64,000 bases of DNA, from the NCBI RefSeq assembly GCF_028745735.1, contig NZ_JAQZSM010000004.1, positions 213,308 to 277,307 of the forward strand, in the 5' to 3' direction. Both the position numbers and the translations under genes were made by a program. The notes beneath the pieces were generated by a model. The model ran no database searches and was not told where the DNA came from. It saw only the letters and a list, made by a program, of their open reading frames with translations. The stretch's first letter is position 1; the number at the start of each line of letters is the position of its first letter. Positions 1 to 8,696 of the stretch are shown one piece after another. Origin of the DNA: Roseinatronobacter alkalisoli. Its GTDB lineage: Bacteria > Pseudomonadota > Alphaproteobacteria > Rhodobacterales > Rhodobacteraceae.

Positions 1-663
1 ATCGACCCCGATGCGCTTGAAGAACGGCTGGTCGCGCTGGAGACAGAGGGCAAGACTGCCATGCTGGTCGCCATCGGCGACAAGGCGGCGGGGCTCGTCG
101 CGGTGGCGGATACAGTGAAGGCGGATTCAAAAGCCGCCATCGCCGCGATGCACGCCCTTGGCATCCATGTCGTCATGGTCACCGGCGACAATGAGCGCAC
201 CGCGAAATATGTCGCAGCACAAGTCGGGCTGGATGAGGTCAGGGCCGGGGTGCTGCCCGAAGGCAAGGTCGCGGCCATCCGCGAATTGCAGGAGAAGCAT
301 GGCCAGCATGTTGCCATGGTCGGCGACGGGATCAACGATGCCCCGGCGCTGAAACAGGCCAATGTCGGCATTGCCATCGGCGCAGGTGCAGATGTCGCGA
401 TCGAGGCCGCGGATGTCACGCTGGTCACGGGAGAGCTGACCAAGGTGGTCGAGGCGATCCGCCTGTCGAAGGCCACCTTCCGCAAGATCGTCGAGAACCT
501 GTTCTGGGCGTGGTTCTACAACCTGGCCGCCATTCCGGTGGCCGCCCTTGGCCTGCTGCACCCGATGATCGGCGTTATCGCGATGACGGCGAGTTCGCTG
601 TCAGTCATCGGCAATTCACTGCTGCTGAAACGCACGAAACTTACTGTCGATACCAAGAAGTAA
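1..663 (+). CDS. copA: Copper-translocating P1B-type ATPase, C-terminal part (partial at window edge)
   Basis: The reading frame is open from base 1 and ends at 663, so the start lies outside the window. It encodes the end of the catalytic HAD domain and the last membrane segments of a heavy-metal P-type ATPase, an inner-membrane pump that uses ATP to export Cu(I) from the cytoplasm. Visible marks are the MVTGDN motif of the ATP-binding region and the GDGINDAPAL hinge motif, followed by the A-x-x-A-A-D-V stretch and a hydrophobic pair of helices near the C-terminus. Copper rather than zinc or silver is inferred from the following Met/His-rich protein; the metal-selecting CPC motif is upstream of the window. 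Confidence 0.9.
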   Translation: MDPDALEERLVALETEGKTAMLVAIGDKAAGLVAVADTVKADSKAAIAAMHALGIHVVMVTGDNERTAKYVAAQVGLDEVRAGVLPEGKVAAIRELQEKHGQHVAMVGDGINDAPALKQANVGIAIGAGADVAIEAADVTLVTGELTKVVEAIRLSKATFRKIVENLFWAWFYNLAAIPVAALGLLHPMIGVIAMTASSLSVIGNSLLLKRTKLTVDTKK

Positions 664-675
664 AAGGAAAACACT

Positions 676-1584
676 ATGAATGGTAAAACATATACCTTCC
701 TGTCGCGGCGTGCCCTGCTGGTTGGCGGTGTGCTTGCTATTGCAGGTGCCGGGCTGTTTGTGACCCTTGGGGCAGGCGCGCGCGCCGGAACCCCGTTGAC
801 CGATTTGCTTGCGCGCACGCATATCCACGGTCTTGCGGTCGACGGCCAAGACAGCGGGCGGTTGCTGATCGCCACCCATCACGGGTTGCATGCGCTGGAT
901 CTGGATACGGGCCTGACCGTCCAGATATCGGACCATAGCGACGATCTGATGGGGTTTGTCGCCGACCCGGTGGCGCCAGCTGGGTTCCTTGCCAGCGGAC
1001 ACCCTGCACATGGTGGCAATCTGGGGGTAATCGCCAGCAGTGACGGGGGCGCGAGTTGGACGAAACTTTCGGACGGGGTGAACGGGCCGGTGGATTTCCA
1101 TCAGATGGACATCAGCAAGGCCGATCCATCTGTGGTCTGGGGCAATTATGGGGGCTTGCAGCGCAGCCGCGACGGGGGCCGGATATGGGAACAGGTCGCG
1201 GATGCGCCGCCCGGCCTGATCAGTATCGCCGCATCGGCGCAGTCCGCAGAACGGCTTTATGCCGCGACGGAGACAGGGCTTTTTGTCAGCGACGCGGATG
1301 CACGCGACTGGCAGTGCGCCCATCCCACAGACGCGCCTGTCACCTTCGTAGAGGTGCTGGCAGACGGGATGATCCATGCCTTCATTCTTGGCGAAGGACT
1401 GGTGCGCAGAGCAGAGGATGGCAGTGCATGGGAACAGCTGCATCCCGATTTCGAACAGCGCTTCGTGCTCCATTATGCCGCTGATCCGGCCAATCCTGAC
1501 CGCGCATTCGCGGCAACGCAACTGGGCGAAATCCTTGCTTCAGATGATGGCGGGCGCAGCTGGCATCAGTTCGGCACGGACTGA
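676..1584 (+). CDS. BNR/sialidase-like repeat protein with signal sequence (F510_1955-type)
   Basis: This 302-residue protein begins with a basic, twin-Arg-containing signal region (SRRALLVGG then a hydrophobic stretch), so export is likely. The body repeats the SDGGxSW / RDGGxxW pattern of Asp-box (BNR) beta-propellers at about residues 125, 170 and 290. Proteins of this kind are annotated as F510_1955-family glycosylhydrolases, but no catalytic residues can be assigned here and enzyme activity is unproven. It starts 12 bases after copA and is followed closely by a Met-rich protein, so it probably belongs to the same copper-response operon and sits in the periplasm. Confidence 0.75.
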   Translation: MNGKTYTFLSRRALLVGGVLAIAGAGLFVTLGAGARAGTPLTDLLARTHIHGLAVDGQDSGRLLIATHHGLHALDLDTGLTVQISDHSDDLMGFVADPVAPAGFLASGHPAHGGNLGVIASSDGGASWTKLSDGVNGPVDFHQMDISKADPSVVWGNYGGLQRSRDGGRIWEQVADAPPGLISIAASAQSAERLYAATETGLFVSDADARDWQCAHPTDAPVTFVEVLADGMIHAFILGEGLVRRAEDGSAWEQLHPDFEQRFVLHYAADPANPDRAFAATQLGEILASDDGGRSWHQFGTD

Positions 1585-1622
1585 GCCACACCCATTTCAC
1601 CACCCAACCTTGGAGAAGACCA

Positions 1623-2222
1623 ATGAAAACACGTACCGGACCAACACAGATCCTTGCTGCAGCGATGATCTTTGCATTCAGCGCACCGGCATTTGCCCAG
1701 GCAAGCAGTGATGATCACGCAGCCCATCACCCCGATGCCGGGAACGGCGCGGCCGCGCCGGATGATGCGCAGATGCATGGCATGATGGACATGATGTCGC
1801 CGGATATGATGCAGATGATGATGCGCATGATGCGTGAAAGGGGGATGCAGGGCGACGATAACATGCCCGCAAGAATGGGCGGCATGCCGGATGGCCCCAT
1901 GGCGCATGGAATGATGGGCCAAGGCGGAATGCCCATGGGGCGGATGATGCGTGGCCAACAAGGTGCGATGGGCGGGCACGGCCTTGGCCCGGATGCGATT
2001 TATGGCATGCCGCAGGGGGGCGTCACCGAAATGACGCCTGCGCGCGTTGAAGCGTTCTTGTCGCAACAGCTGGAACGCCACGCCAACCCGCGCCTTGAAC
2101 TGGGAGAAGTCGCGCAAGCGCAAGACGGCAGCATCACAGCCGAAATTGTCACGACCGACGGATCGCTGGTTCAGCGCCTGTCATTCAACCGCTACCCGGG
2201 CTTGTTCCGGCAGATCGACTGA
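1623..2222 (+). CDS. Secreted Met/His-rich protein, probable periplasmic copper binder
   Basis: The 199-residue product has a clear signal peptide ending near AFAQA (about residue 26). The mature part is dominated by MM, MxM, HGM and GMM clusters from about residue 35 to 120, the usual ligand pattern for Cu(I)/Ag(I) buffering proteins, and then by a less biased C-terminal 70 residues that resemble PepSY-like or DUF-type periplasmic domains without a firm match. A GGAGAAGA ribosome site precedes the ATG. Position directly behind the copper ATPase and BNR genes supports a role in periplasmic copper handling; this is inferred, not shown. Confidence 0.7.
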   Translation: MKTRTGPTQILAAAMIFAFSAPAFAQASSDDHAAHHPDAGNGAAAPDDAQMHGMMDMMSPDMMQMMMRMMRERGMQGDDNMPARMGGMPDGPMAHGMMGQGGMPMGRMMRGQQGAMGGHGLGPDAIYGMPQGGVTEMTPARVEAFLSQQLERHANPRLELGEVAQAQDGSITAEIVTTDGSLVQRLSFNRYPGLFRQID

Positions 2223-2236
2223 ACCTGTCCGGCGCG

Positions 2237-2262
2237 ACTGCCGACGGTTTGCTGTCGGCAGT
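2237..2262 (+). terminator. Intercistronic hairpin after the Met-rich gene
   Basis: A 9-bp perfect stem ACTGCCGAC / GTCGGCAGT encloses an 8-base loop. There is no run of T after it, so it may be a processing or stability stem within the operon rather than a full rho-independent terminator. Confidence 0.4.
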
Positions 2263-2292
2263 TCCGGACCCCGGAAAAAGAAGGAGGCAATC

Positions 2293-2415
2293 ATGATGAA
2301 CGGATCAGGAATGATGGATGGCTGGAACATGGGGTTGCACTGGATCTGGATGGTCCTGATCGCGGCGGTTCTGGTCCTCGTGATCGCTGCGTTGATCAAA
2401 TACCTGATGACATGA
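2293..2415 (+). CDS. 40-residue single-span membrane protein, Met-rich N-terminus
   Basis: An excellent AAGGAGG ribosome site at 2281-2287 sets the start. The first 18 residues carry five Met and one His before a hydrophobic helix (about residues 17-36), ending in a short KYLMT tail. Such short proteins recur in copper and silver resistance loci of alphaproteobacteria, often as the membrane part of SHOCT-like small proteins, though no SHOCT motif is present. The Met content suggests a metal-related role at the inner membrane; the function is not established. Confidence 0.65.
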   Translation: MMNGSGMMDGWNMGLHWIWMVLIAAVLVLVIAALIKYLMT

Positions 2416-2428
2416 AAAGGAACAGGCC

Positions 2429-2584
2429 ATGAATACGACACATGACCGGAGGATCGAAGATGCCGTCATCAAGGATGTGGACAGGTGCGTTCGCCTGACC
2501 CGCGCGGGGCGGGGGGCGGGTGTTCTGGCCAGAACCGGCACCGGGATAAGGCTGATGCTGGTCGGGTCGGTCGAGGCCGCCTGA
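2429..2584 (+). CDS. Small basic hypothetical protein, 51 residues
   Basis: This short frame starts with ATG 13 bases after the preceding stop, has an AAAAGGAAC ribosome site, and its TGA overlaps the ATG of the next gene in the ATGA arrangement typical of translational coupling. The product is basic, with one Cys (about residue 20), and matches no family I recognise. The spacing and overlap are the main reasons to believe it is expressed; it may also be the decayed start of a longer gene. Confidence 0.45.
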   Translation: MNTTHDRRIEDAVIKDVDRCVRLTRAGRGAGVLARTGTGIRLMLVGSVEAA

Positions 2585-3099
2585 TGGATGCTGAGAATGA
2601 CATCGCGGCGCGTACTGGGCCAGGCACCCGCCCGCCAGCCCTGTGGGAGGTGCCCGAACTGCCCGTCGCCTTCTTTTCCTTCCTGCTGCATTTCGTCTGG
2701 GAGTTCGTGCAGGTGCCGACCTATACCGGAATGGCCGCGATGGCGCATTGGCAGGCGATCAAGCTTTGCATATCGGCAACATTCGGGGATGTCGGTTTCG
2801 CGCTGACCGCCTTCTGGACCGCCAGCATTGCGGCGCGCAGCCGCGACTGGATTTGCCGGCCCACGCGCCTGCCCGTCGCGATATTTGTGGCTGTGGGGGT
2901 CGCCCTGACCATCGGGTTCGAATATTACTACACCAATATCAGCCTGCGCTGGACCTATTCGGACGCAATGCCGCTGGTGCCGCCCTTCGGCACGGGGCTA
3001 AGCCCGCTTCTGCAATGGCTGATCATTCCAGCGCTTGTGATATGGCTGACACGCCGTCATCTGATCGGCGCGCGCGTGATCCGTGAATCGGACGCATGA
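2584..3099 (+). CDS. Integral membrane protein of unknown function, 171 residues
   Basis: The start is taken at the ATG overlapping the previous stop codon. After a 20-residue polar leader the protein shows about four hydrophobic segments and an aromatic-rich HFVWEFVQVP motif near residue 40, and another FEYYYTNISLRWTYS stretch in the periplasmic or cytoplasmic loop before the last helix. Similar proteins are found beside metal resistance genes, but I cannot name the family. Its place as the last gene of the copA-BNR-Met-rich series suggests co-expression. Confidence 0.6.
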   Translation: MDAENDIAARTGPGTRPPALWEVPELPVAFFSFLLHFVWEFVQVPTYTGMAAMAHWQAIKLCISATFGDVGFALTAFWTASIAARSRDWICRPTRLPVAIFVAVGVALTIGFEYYYTNISLRWTYSDAMPLVPPFGTGLSPLLQWLIIPALVIWLTRRHLIGARVIRESDA

Positions 3100-3285
3100 G
3101 ATGATGATGCCCGCGCGCATGCGGTTGAACGTGACGTGCGTCAGGGCCAGCGAAAGAGGTGGCCTGAAACTTGACATAAACAGCCATCGGGTCGGTTGCG
3201 GATTGACGACAAAAGAACCGGTTCCCCTTGACACTGCGTGTGCTGCGATGCAGCGTGCCGTTCAAGTCAAAAGAAGGATTGGCGG

Positions 3286-3948
3286 ATGAGCCGTGAAACA
3301 CGGAGCTTTGCTGTCATTGGCCTCGGGGCATTTGGAAGTGCTGTCGCCACAGAATTGGCACGGTTCGGAAATCAGGTCATTGGCGTGGACAGTGATGAGC
3401 GTCGGGTGTCCCAGTTGTCAGACGTGCTGACATCCACAATGATCCTTGATACCACGGATGAGGCGGCATTGCGCGAAGCGGGAATCGACCGCTATGACGT
3501 GGCGCTGATTGCGATCGGCCGCGATATTCAGGCCAGCATCCTGAGCACGATGAACCTTAAAATGCTGGGGATCAGTACGATCTGGGTAAAAGCGTCGAAC
3601 AAGGCCCACCACAGGATCCTGACCAAACTGGGTATAGACCGCGTGATCCTGCCTGAACAGGAAATGGGTCGGCATATCGCCCAGATGCTGAACAACCCTG
3701 TCGTTCAGGATTATGTCAGCCTTGGCAACGGGTTCAGTGTTGTGAACATCCTTGTGCCCGAACGGATGGACGGAAAGGAGCTTGCCGCCCTTGGCGTGGG
3801 CAAGAAGCATGACCTGCGCCTGCTTGGTCTGATGCGCGGAACTGAATTTCATGCCTGTGATCAGGCTGGTCTGGCGCTGAAGAAAGATGACAAGCTTATC
3901 CTTCTTGGCAAGCGTGCGGATTTGCGCCGCTTTGGCGACACGCTTTAG
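3286..3948 (+). CDS. TrkA/KtrA-type potassium channel regulatory subunit
   Basis: The 220-residue protein has one RCK_N domain with the nucleotide-binding G-x-G-x-x-G pattern (VIGLGAFG, about residues 9-16) and the acidic end of strand 2 (GVDSDE), then an RCK_C domain from about residue 140. It binds NAD(H) or ATP/ADP on the cytoplasmic face and gates the partner membrane subunit. Single-RCK length fits KtrA rather than the double-domain TrkA. The upstream ATG in the same frame was rejected because the family begins at SFAVIGLG. The TrkH gene follows 24 bases later, so the two form a potassium-uptake operon. Confidence 0.9.
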   Translation: MSRETRSFAVIGLGAFGSAVATELARFGNQVIGVDSDERRVSQLSDVLTSTMILDTTDEAALREAGIDRYDVALIAIGRDIQASILSTMNLKMLGISTIWVKASNKAHHRILTKLGIDRVILPEQEMGRHIAQMLNNPVVQDYVSLGNGFSVVNILVPERMDGKELAALGVGKKHDLRLLGLMRGTEFHACDQAGLALKKDDKLILLGKRADLRRFGDTL

Positions 3949-3972
3949 TCGCTTCTGAATCAGATCAACCCT

Positions 3973-5307
3973 ATGTCACGCCGCCTGTCACAGCGCTTTC
4001 GCCGGACGCCGCCGCCATTGATCCTCGCGGCGCTTTATGGTGTTCTGATTGTCATCGGGGCCAGCCTGCTGAAGCTGCCCTCTGCGGCCACAACCACCAT
4101 AACATGGTCAGATGCGCTGTTCACCGCGACATCTGCGGTAACGGTCACCGGGCTTGTGGTTCTGGACACAGGGGCTGATCTGACGCTCTTTGGTCAGATT
4201 GTCGTCGCCACCCTGATCCAGCTTGGCGGTCTGGGGCTGATGACATTTGCTGTGCTTGTGCTGGCTGCCTTGGGCCTTCCGGTGGGCATTACCGGGCAGC
4301 TTTATCTGCGTGATGACCTGAACCAGAGTGCCATGGGCCAGTTGATGAAGCTGGTGCGCACGATCCTGAAAGTTGTCGCTGTCTGTGTTATCGTGGGTGC
4401 GGTGGCGCTCGCTGTCAGTTTCGTGCCGCGTTTCGGGCTGTGGCAAGGGCTGTGGGAGGCGCTGTTCCATTCCATCTCTGCCTTCAACAACGCGGGTTTC
4501 TCGACATTTCCCGACGGGCTTGTTCCTTTCGCCACTGATCCGGTTGTCAATATCGTGATCCCCGCGCTCTTCATTATCGGGGGCATCGGCTATGTCGTGC
4601 TGCATGATGTGTTCACGAAAAAGACATGGCGCAAATACTCGTTGCATACCAAGATCATGCTGGTGGGCACGGGCATTCTGATACCGTGGTCAGTGGCCAT
4701 GTTTGCTGCCCTTGAATGGAGCAATCCGGGCACGCTGGGCCAGCATGACACCGCGGTGGCGCGACTGGTCGTCAGCTGGTTTCAGGGGGTGACAACCCGC
4801 ACCGCAGGTTTCAACACGACAGATATCGGGGCAATGCATGACAGCACGTCGATGATGTTCATCTCGCTGATGCTGATCGGGGGTGGGCCGACATCAACTG
4901 CAGGCGGGATCAAGGTGACAACCTTTGTCATCATGCTGATTGCCACGATTGCCTTTTTCCGGCGACAGACACAGTTGACGGCCTTCGGGCGCAGTATCGG
5001 GCTGGAGCAGGTTCTGAAAGTCATGGCGCTAACCGCGATCAGCGTGATCCTTGTCTTTGTAGGGGTGTTCCTGCTGACCCTCAGCCATGATGGTGACTTC
5101 CTCGATATTGCGTTTGAGGTTGCCAGCGCCTTTGGCACCGTCGGTCTGTCGCGCGGCTATACGGGCGAACTTGATGATTTCGGCCGCGCCGTCATCATGG
5201 CCGTTATGTTTCTGGGCAGGGTCGGCCCATTGACGCTGGGGTTCTTTCTGGCGACACGTGTCACCCCGCGTGTGCGATATCCCGAAGGACAGGTGCATCT
5301 GGGTTAA
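3973..5307 (+). CDS. TrkH/KtrB-family potassium uptake membrane subunit
   Basis: This 444-residue protein carries the four pore repeats of the SKT family: TATSAVTVTGL (about residue 53), SAFNNAGFS (about 170), TRTAGFNT (about 278) and ASAFGTVGLS (about 391), each supplying a selectivity-filter Gly. It is an inner-membrane K+ (or Na+/K+) transporter regulated by the RCK protein encoded just upstream. Length and single RCK partner match KtrB-like systems. The gene ends before a short gap and a gene on the opposite strand. Confidence 0.92.
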   Translation: MSRRLSQRFRRTPPPLILAALYGVLIVIGASLLKLPSAATTTITWSDALFTATSAVTVTGLVVLDTGADLTLFGQIVVATLIQLGGLGLMTFAVLVLAALGLPVGITGQLYLRDDLNQSAMGQLMKLVRTILKVVAVCVIVGAVALAVSFVPRFGLWQGLWEALFHSISAFNNAGFSTFPDGLVPFATDPVVNIVIPALFIIGGIGYVVLHDVFTKKTWRKYSLHTKIMLVGTGILIPWSVAMFAALEWSNPGTLGQHDTAVARLVVSWFQGVTTRTAGFNTTDIGAMHDSTSMMFISLMLIGGGPTSTAGGIKVTTFVIMLIATIAFFRRQTQLTAFGRSIGLEQVLKVMALTAISVILVFVGVFLLTLSHDGDFLDIAFEVASAFGTVGLSRGYTGELDDFGRAVIMAVMFLGRVGPLTLGFFLATRVTPRVRYPEGQVHLG

Positions 5308-5332
5308 AAATCCCGGTGACTGCTGACTGACT

Positions 5333-5536
5333 TCAGTTAGGTATGAAAAGCTTGCCGCTATAAAAATGCTCGAATTTCCCGCCAAGTGGCGCAACCGGTG
5401 ATCCGTCCGCCAGTGAGAATTCCTTGCAGCAGGCGTGCTTGTTCCGGATGCCGTCGGCCTGAATGCTCCACTCAATTACAACGGCATCATTGCCCGCTTC
5501 GTCATGACATGGAAATTCCCTGACCTTGGTTCGCAT
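5333..5536 (-). CDS. Small hypothetical protein, 67 residues
   Basis: The frame reads as a compact soluble protein with the pattern KEFSLADGSPVAPLGGKFEHFYSG near the C-terminus. Short proteins ending in a similar xLxDGxPV...GxF...TG pattern are common, uncharacterised, in proteobacteria, which is why I think it is real. The start is set at the ATG before RTKVREFPC; an earlier in-frame ATG at 5563 would add nine residues. It lies alone between trkH and the fic gene, transcribed toward trkH. No function can be assigned. Confidence 0.45.
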   Translation of the reverse strand: MRTKVREFPCHDEAGNDAVVIEWSIQADGIRNKHACCKEFSLADGSPVAPLGGKFEHFYSGKLFIPN

Positions 5537-5711
5537 CCACGCATCTCCATCCATTGAGCACATTATGCGGCCACCAACTATGCCATGACGCGCGTGAGAA
5601 CAATCGATTCATGGGCAGAAAATGGCTGTTTTTGCGTCTATGCATGATTGCCGCGCTACAAGGCGGCTGACAATTGCGCAAACGTTTCTGACGTCGGACA
5701 TGTAAATGGCG

Positions 5712-6845
5712 TCAGACATCCAGCAGATCGAGCAGCGGGTCGAAGGCATAGAGCGCGGCGCGCCGCCCGGACGCTGGTTCCAGTGTGCGCAACAGACCTG
5801 CGTCGACAAGGCGTCGCGACAGGGCACGCGCTGAGGATGCCGGAATGCCGGACCGGTCCACGAAACGGTCGTTCCGAAACACCGGGCTGGCAAACACGAA
5901 GTCCAGCGCCTGATCATGAAATTGCGAGTTCAGTACGTCGCGGAATCGCTCGCGCATTTCACTGTGAAGGGCGAGGATTGCATCGGCTGTCTGGATGTTG
6001 ACCGTGGCCTGCGCGTGCATCGCCTGCAGAAAGAAGACCACCCAGCCTGTCCAGTCACCGCTGGCGGAAACGCTGCGCATCCGTTCGGTATATTCGTTTT
6101 TGTTGGCTTCGAAATACCCGGAAACGAAGAAGTTCGGCTGGCTGAGAATACCTAGTTTCCATAGCATAAGCGTGATCAGCATCCTGCCAATCCGGCCATT
6201 TCCGTCTTCGAACGGATGCAGCGCCTCAAATTCGACATGGGCGATTGCGGTCCGGATAAGGGGGCGCAAGGCGCTTTCGTTCATGAAACGTACCAGTCCG
6301 GCCATCGCCGGTGCCAGATGTTCGGGCGCGATCGGGACATACTGGATTTTTCCCTGCTGCTTGTCCCCGATATAGTTCTGCTCCAGCTTGTAGCTGCCGG
6401 GCCGTTTACGGGCACCGCGACCGAAAGACAGAAGTTGCTGATGCGCGGTCCTGATCAGATGCTCGCCAAGTGGCACCCCTTCTGCGAGCGCCTGTTGCGC
6501 GTTGCGAAGCGCGCGGGAGTAAAGGTAAGTCTCGACATCGTCGTTCCGTGCTTCCCTGTAAGGGTCGGCGTGCCCCGAGTCTTCTTCTGCCTCAAGGCGG
6601 TAAAGATCCTCTATCGTTGAAATCGTTCCCTCCATCCGGGACGATGTCACGGCATCCTGGCGTCGCAGCGGTGCCAGAAACAGTTCACTGTTCACCATGC
6701 CCGACATTTTGGCGTCATACCTGGCGATGGCGGTTGCTGCCTCCTCCAGCGGGCCGAGCAAACGCTCATAATCCAGCGTTGCCGGTGGGAAATCGCCGGT
6801 GTGGTAGGTTACTGCATTTGTCAGGTCGAGGGGTTTGACGCTCAT
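5712..6845 (-). CDS. Fic family protein (class II AMPylator type) with C-terminal winged helix
   Basis: This 377-residue protein has a Fic_N region, the alpha-inh motif S68-x-x-x-E72-G73 of class II Fic enzymes, and the catalytic HPFEDGNGR motif (H210 to R218). Fic enzymes transfer AMP or another nucleotide part to Ser/Thr/Tyr hydroxyls of target proteins and are held inactive by the inhibitory Glu. The last ~60 residues read as a winged helix (GIPASSARALSRRLVDAGLL), common in this subgroup and suggestive of DNA binding and self-control. An upstream extension of the frame with a GTG start was rejected because it lacks family similarity. Three repeats lie just upstream. Confidence 0.9.
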   Translation of the reverse strand: MSVKPLDLTNAVTYHTGDFPPATLDYERLLGPLEEAATAIARYDAKMSGMVNSELFLAPLRRQDAVTSSRMEGTISTIEDLYRLEAEEDSGHADPYREARNDDVETYLYSRALRNAQQALAEGVPLGEHLIRTAHQQLLSFGRGARKRPGSYKLEQNYIGDKQQGKIQYVPIAPEHLAPAMAGLVRFMNESALRPLIRTAIAHVEFEALHPFEDGNGRIGRMLITLMLWKLGILSQPNFFVSGYFEANKNEYTERMRSVSASGDWTGWVVFFLQAMHAQATVNIQTADAILALHSEMRERFRDVLNSQFHDQALDFVFASPVFRNDRFVDRSGIPASSARALSRRLVDAGLLRTLEPASGRRAALYAFDPLLDLLDV

Positions 6846-6854
6846 TTTCTGTGC

Positions 6855-6938
6855 AATTCTGTTATCAACGACAATAGGTGCGAAGGTACTGACAGCAACG
6901 CAGCTTGGCAACAGAATTGTCCTTAATTCTGACATCAA
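6855..6938. promoter_or_regulatory. Three copies of an AATTCTG(T/A)(T/C)(A/G)(T/C)CAA motif upstream of fic
   Basis: Copy 1 AATTCTGTTATCAA is at 6855-6868, copy 2 AATTCTGTTGCCAA is on the other strand at 6905-6918, and copy 3 AATTCTGACATCAA is at 6925-6938. Copies 1 and 2 form a 10-bp inverted repeat (CAATTCTGTT). The array starts 10 bases from the fic start codon, so it looks like an operator, perhaps bound by the winged helix of the Fic protein itself. Confidence 0.5.
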
Positions 6939-7105
6939 AGGATTTTGCTGCCATTTCTCTGTCTCCAAACAGATTTGACGACGAAATTTGGCCCTTGGCT
7001 GGCGTCTATTGCCAGATTTATTGATGGCCACAGCGCGGGAAACAGCTGAGTGGGGCAACCTTCGGGCACTTGTCACGCGCGGCCATTGACAGGTATTCTC
7101 AGAAA

Positions 7106-7915
7106 ATGGAGAGCGGTCAGTTCCAGGTTTTTCGCTGCACGATGCCGGGCGTTATGGCGGTTTCGGCGGACACGCCGCATCGATTTAACCGGCATGTGCA
7201 TGATCAGTTCGGAATCGGGGTGATTCAGCGCGGAGCACAGAAATCGATGAGCGGGCGCGGGCTTGTCGAAGCGCAGGCCGGTGATGTGATTACGGTCAAC
7301 CCCGGCGAGGTTCACGACGGTTCTCCTGTGGACGGGAGCGGGCGTAGCTGGCGCATGCTCTTTTTTGACCCGGAACCCATTGCGCGGCTTATGGCTGTAG
7401 TTACGCAAGAAAAATGCCCCCCTGACGAACTGGCACATCCGACATTGCGTGACCCAATATCTGCGGCACGGTTCCTGGCCCTTTTCCGCGCGATGACAGA
7501 TCCCTCTGGTGGGCATAGCGAGATCGAAAGCAGGCAAGCTCTGATCCTGCTGCTGGCGCGGCTGATTGACCGGCCCGTGCAAGCAACGCCAGCGTCAGCA
7601 CCAGAGGCGATAGCGCAGGCCCGCGCGCGTATAGACGATGATCCGGCCACTCTGGTCACATTGTCGGAACTGGCGTCGCTCAGCGGATTGAGCGAATTCC
7701 AGCTTCTGCGCGGGTTCGCGAAAGAAACCGGTCTGACCCCGCATGCCTACCTGATACAACGACGCCTGCAACAGGCGCGCAGGCGAATAGCTGCGGGTGC
7801 CGCGCTTGCCGATGCGGCGGTTGAATCCGGATTTGCCGATCAAAGCCATATGACCCGGCTGTTCGTTCGCACCTATGGCATGACGCCCGGCCGGTTTGCA
7901 GCGGCGATGTGCTGA
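7106..7915 (+). CDS. AraC-family transcriptional regulator with cupin sensor domain
   Basis: The 269-residue product has an N-terminal cupin-like AraC_binding region (HVHDQFGIGVIQRG, NPGEVHDGSP) and a C-terminal double helix-turn-helix (LSELASLSGLSEFQLLRGF and AAVESGFADQSHMTRLF) ending in the family TPGRF motif. The ATG at 7106 is preferred; a TTG 36 bases upstream would extend it. It lies directly upstream of a LysE-type exporter on the same strand, a very common pairing in which the regulator controls amino-acid or metabolite export. Confidence 0.88.
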   Translation: MESGQFQVFRCTMPGVMAVSADTPHRFNRHVHDQFGIGVIQRGAQKSMSGRGLVEAQAGDVITVNPGEVHDGSPVDGSGRSWRMLFFDPEPIARLMAVVTQEKCPPDELAHPTLRDPISAARFLALFRAMTDPSGGHSEIESRQALILLLARLIDRPVQATPASAPEAIAQARARIDDDPATLVTLSELASLSGLSEFQLLRGFAKETGLTPHAYLIQRRLQQARRRIAAGAALADAAVESGFADQSHMTRLFVRTYGMTPGRFAAAMC

Positions 7916-8084
7916 TCTGCAATTTCGTTCAAGACCGGGCACATCTTTGCATTGCACATATGGCAACATGTAATCGCGTCATAGGAATACCCATGCAGTT
8001 TTACCATGATCCGGATATCCGCTCCCGCTTGCCCCACCTGCGCGCCGCATGGCCGCACATAGTCACGGCGCAGGTGACGCGGCC

Positions 8085-8696
8085 ATGACATTCGAGTTTC
8101 TTCTGACTTCACTGATCATCGTGGCTTCGCCCGGGACGGGGGCAATTTATACTATCGCGGCCGGTCTGACTGGTGGTGCGCGTTCAAGTGTCGTTGCGGC
8201 GCTTGGGTGTACATTGGGTATTGTTCCGCACATGCTGGCCGCGATCAGCGGTCTTGCGGTCCTGTTTCATACCAGCGCACTGGCCTTTCAGGCCCTGAAA
8301 TACCTGGGTGTTGTGTATCTGCTTTATATGGCATGGACGATTCTGAAAGACCGCAGCATGCTTAGCGTCTCCGCGGCGGGGGGGGATAAGACGTGGATGC
8401 AGGTGATCGTATCGGCGGTGTTAATCAACGTTCTGAACCCGAAACTGTCGATATTTTTCTTTGCGTTCCTGCCGATTTTTGTCGCCCCGGATGATGTTGA
8501 CCCCATAGGCCGCATGATCGCGCTGAGCCTTGTTTTCATGGCGCTGACCTTTGTCATCTTCGCGGCCTATGGCGGGATGGCTGCAGCGCTGCGGCAGCAT
8601 GTCATCCGCAGTGCAACGGTCCAGACCTGGATGCGGCGTGGCTTTGGCGCAGCCTTTGCCATTCTGGCTGTGCAACTGGCGGCGACACAACGATGA
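8085..8696 (+). CDS. LysE-family exporter
   Basis: This 203-residue inner-membrane protein shows the family opening (ASPGTGAIYTIAAGLTGGARSS) followed by about six hydrophobic helices and the conserved LNPKLSIFFFAFLP block near residue 120. LysE/RhtB proteins export amino acids or related small compounds; the substrate cannot be told. The start was chosen at the ATG after AGGTGA; an earlier ATG at 8049 would add a non-conserved leader. It is the likely target of the adjacent AraC regulator. Confidence 0.88.
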   Translation: MTFEFLLTSLIIVASPGTGAIYTIAAGLTGGARSSVVAALGCTLGIVPHMLAAISGLAVLFHTSALAFQALKYLGVVYLLYMAWTILKDRSMLSVSAAGGDKTWMQVIVSAVLINVLNPKLSIFFFAFLPIFVAPDDVDPIGRMIALSLVFMALTFVIFAAYGGMAAALRQHVIRSATVQTWMRRGFGAAFAILAVQLAATQR

